From Schizochytrium sp. TIO01 (taxonomy: Eukaryota; Sar; Bigyra; Thraustochytrida; Thraustochytriidae): a stretch of 64,000 nt of DNA. Position 1 is the first letter of the stretch. Each line of letters opens with the position of its first letter. A program made the position numbers and the translations under genes. The notes beneath the pieces were generated by a model that saw nothing but the letters and a program-made list of their open reading frames with translations, had not been told where the DNA came from and made no database searches. The DNA lies in the NCBI GenBank assembly GCA_004764695.1, contig SMSO01000036.1:1322001-1386000 (forward strand), in the 5' to 3' direction. Positions 63,281 through 64,000 of the stretch are shown here, piece by piece.

Positions 63281-64000
63281 GTCCTCGAGTGAAGAAGCTA
63301 TATGTTAGAACTCTAGCAGCTTTAAATTTACCAAAGCAAGTCGGACCCTCCGTGTCTCTCACAGGCACAATCTGATCTTTGGTAGGTCCCTTGTCCTCGC
63401 ACAAGACTGAGTTCTGGCCAACTTGATTACAGATCTGAAATCGAGATACTTTTTGGATTTTCATTTAGTAGGGTATTGTATTTCTTCTTTTTTTCTTATC
63501 TTCTAGTAAAATGTTTTTAATCTAATTTTTCTTTCAATGTACCATAATATACTAATTTGCTTACCATTAGCATAGTTCCTTTTGCCCAGTCCAATCTTTG
63601 TGAACGGTGCGATTTCTGCATCACTGGCGACGTCCTCAAGCAATCAGGAGACCCCCCCACGGTCTTTTACGTCTATACTTTTGAGTAGAATGATTTTGAC
63701 TTGCATAGTCTCTTCTTCGTGGAGTGGTTATTTAGAAGCGGTCATTCATTTCTGTCTTTAGAGAATATTTTATGGTATATCGAGACCAGAAAACACCATG
63801 ACGGTTCTCCAACTCAGAATCGCTACAACTTTCAAGTTATAACCTACTTGGATACTGTTTCTCCAAGGTGTATTTTTCGCAACCTAGAGGCGCCATACAG
63901 GTAAAAGCAAGTGGAGGAGCAACGGGTTCAAGTCTCCAAGCACGTCTGATCTTAGCACCAAGAAATGGCATATAGAGTTCGTTGTTCTGATCAATGAATT
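63281..64000. other. Promoter region of the FGGY gene and an exon-like stretch
   Basis: This includes the possible upstream FGGY exon at 63464-63332 (-). On the plus strand, 63590-63688 follows a TTTTGCCCAG acceptor-like site and reads SNLCERCDFCITGDVLKQSG to a TAG. It could be a terminal exon with a Cys cluster, though no partner exon was found. The remainder shows nothing supportable. Confidence 0.4.

Noticed and set aside
63901-63950. CGGGTTCAAGTCTCC resembling a tRNA T-loop
   Set aside because: The flanking bases do not form a 5-bp stem and no tRNA body is present.

Overview
The window is nuclear DNA of a eukaryotic protist. Support comes from a eukaryotic-type Kae1/OSGEP end, a TBC1D23-like trafficking protein, a three-repeat Myb factor, 7TM receptors, candidate GT...AG introns and long AT-rich spacers with simple repeats. 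Most recognisable genes are single uninterrupted reading frames, so the genome is intron-poor. A heterokont such as a thraustochytrid/labyrinthulid would fit, but that is inference and I did not see a decisive marker.

Layout. Bases 1-5,100 hold the 3' end of Kae1, a small spliced coiled-coil gene and a long spacer with palindromes. Bases 5,102-13,003 are one giant minus-strand gene of about 57 cysteine-rich, 45-residue armadillo-like repeats, with internal near-identical duplications. Its N-terminus probably lies behind a 24-nt intron (or an in-frame TGA). Bases 13,000-15,800 hold a broken short-chain dehydrogenase gene and small repeats. Bases 15,831-19,139 are a tandem array of about 1.4-kb units. 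Each unit carries a near-invariant ~540-bp core packed with stem-loops. This is the least explained object in the window and may be a structured RNA or a MITE-like element. Bases 19,140-33,050 are gene-poor, with a basic/disordered protein, a multi-pass membrane protein and a same-strand cluster of three paralogous 7TM receptors, the middle one frameshifted.

Bases 34,278-49,485 are the densest part: a seven-bladed WD40 protein, a nuclear-looking charged protein, an unrecognised 304-residue protein, a probably mitochondrial metallophosphoesterase, a small coiled-coil protein and a 1,683-residue TBC1D23-like protein with an added PDZ domain. Bases 50,000-59,700 contain weak small genes and an unusual concentration of tetranucleotide microsatellites. 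The window ends with a Myb-repeat factor (59,725-61,050) and an FGGY carbohydrate kinase (61,631-63,280).

The genes do not form one pathway. They are housekeeping genes (tRNA t6A modification, Golgi/endosome tethering, sugar phosphorylation, phosphatase, transcription) interspersed with lineage-specific expansions (ARM solenoid, 7TM trio, hairpin array). Starts were placed at ATG codons throughout. No database search was possible, so family names rest on recognised motifs.
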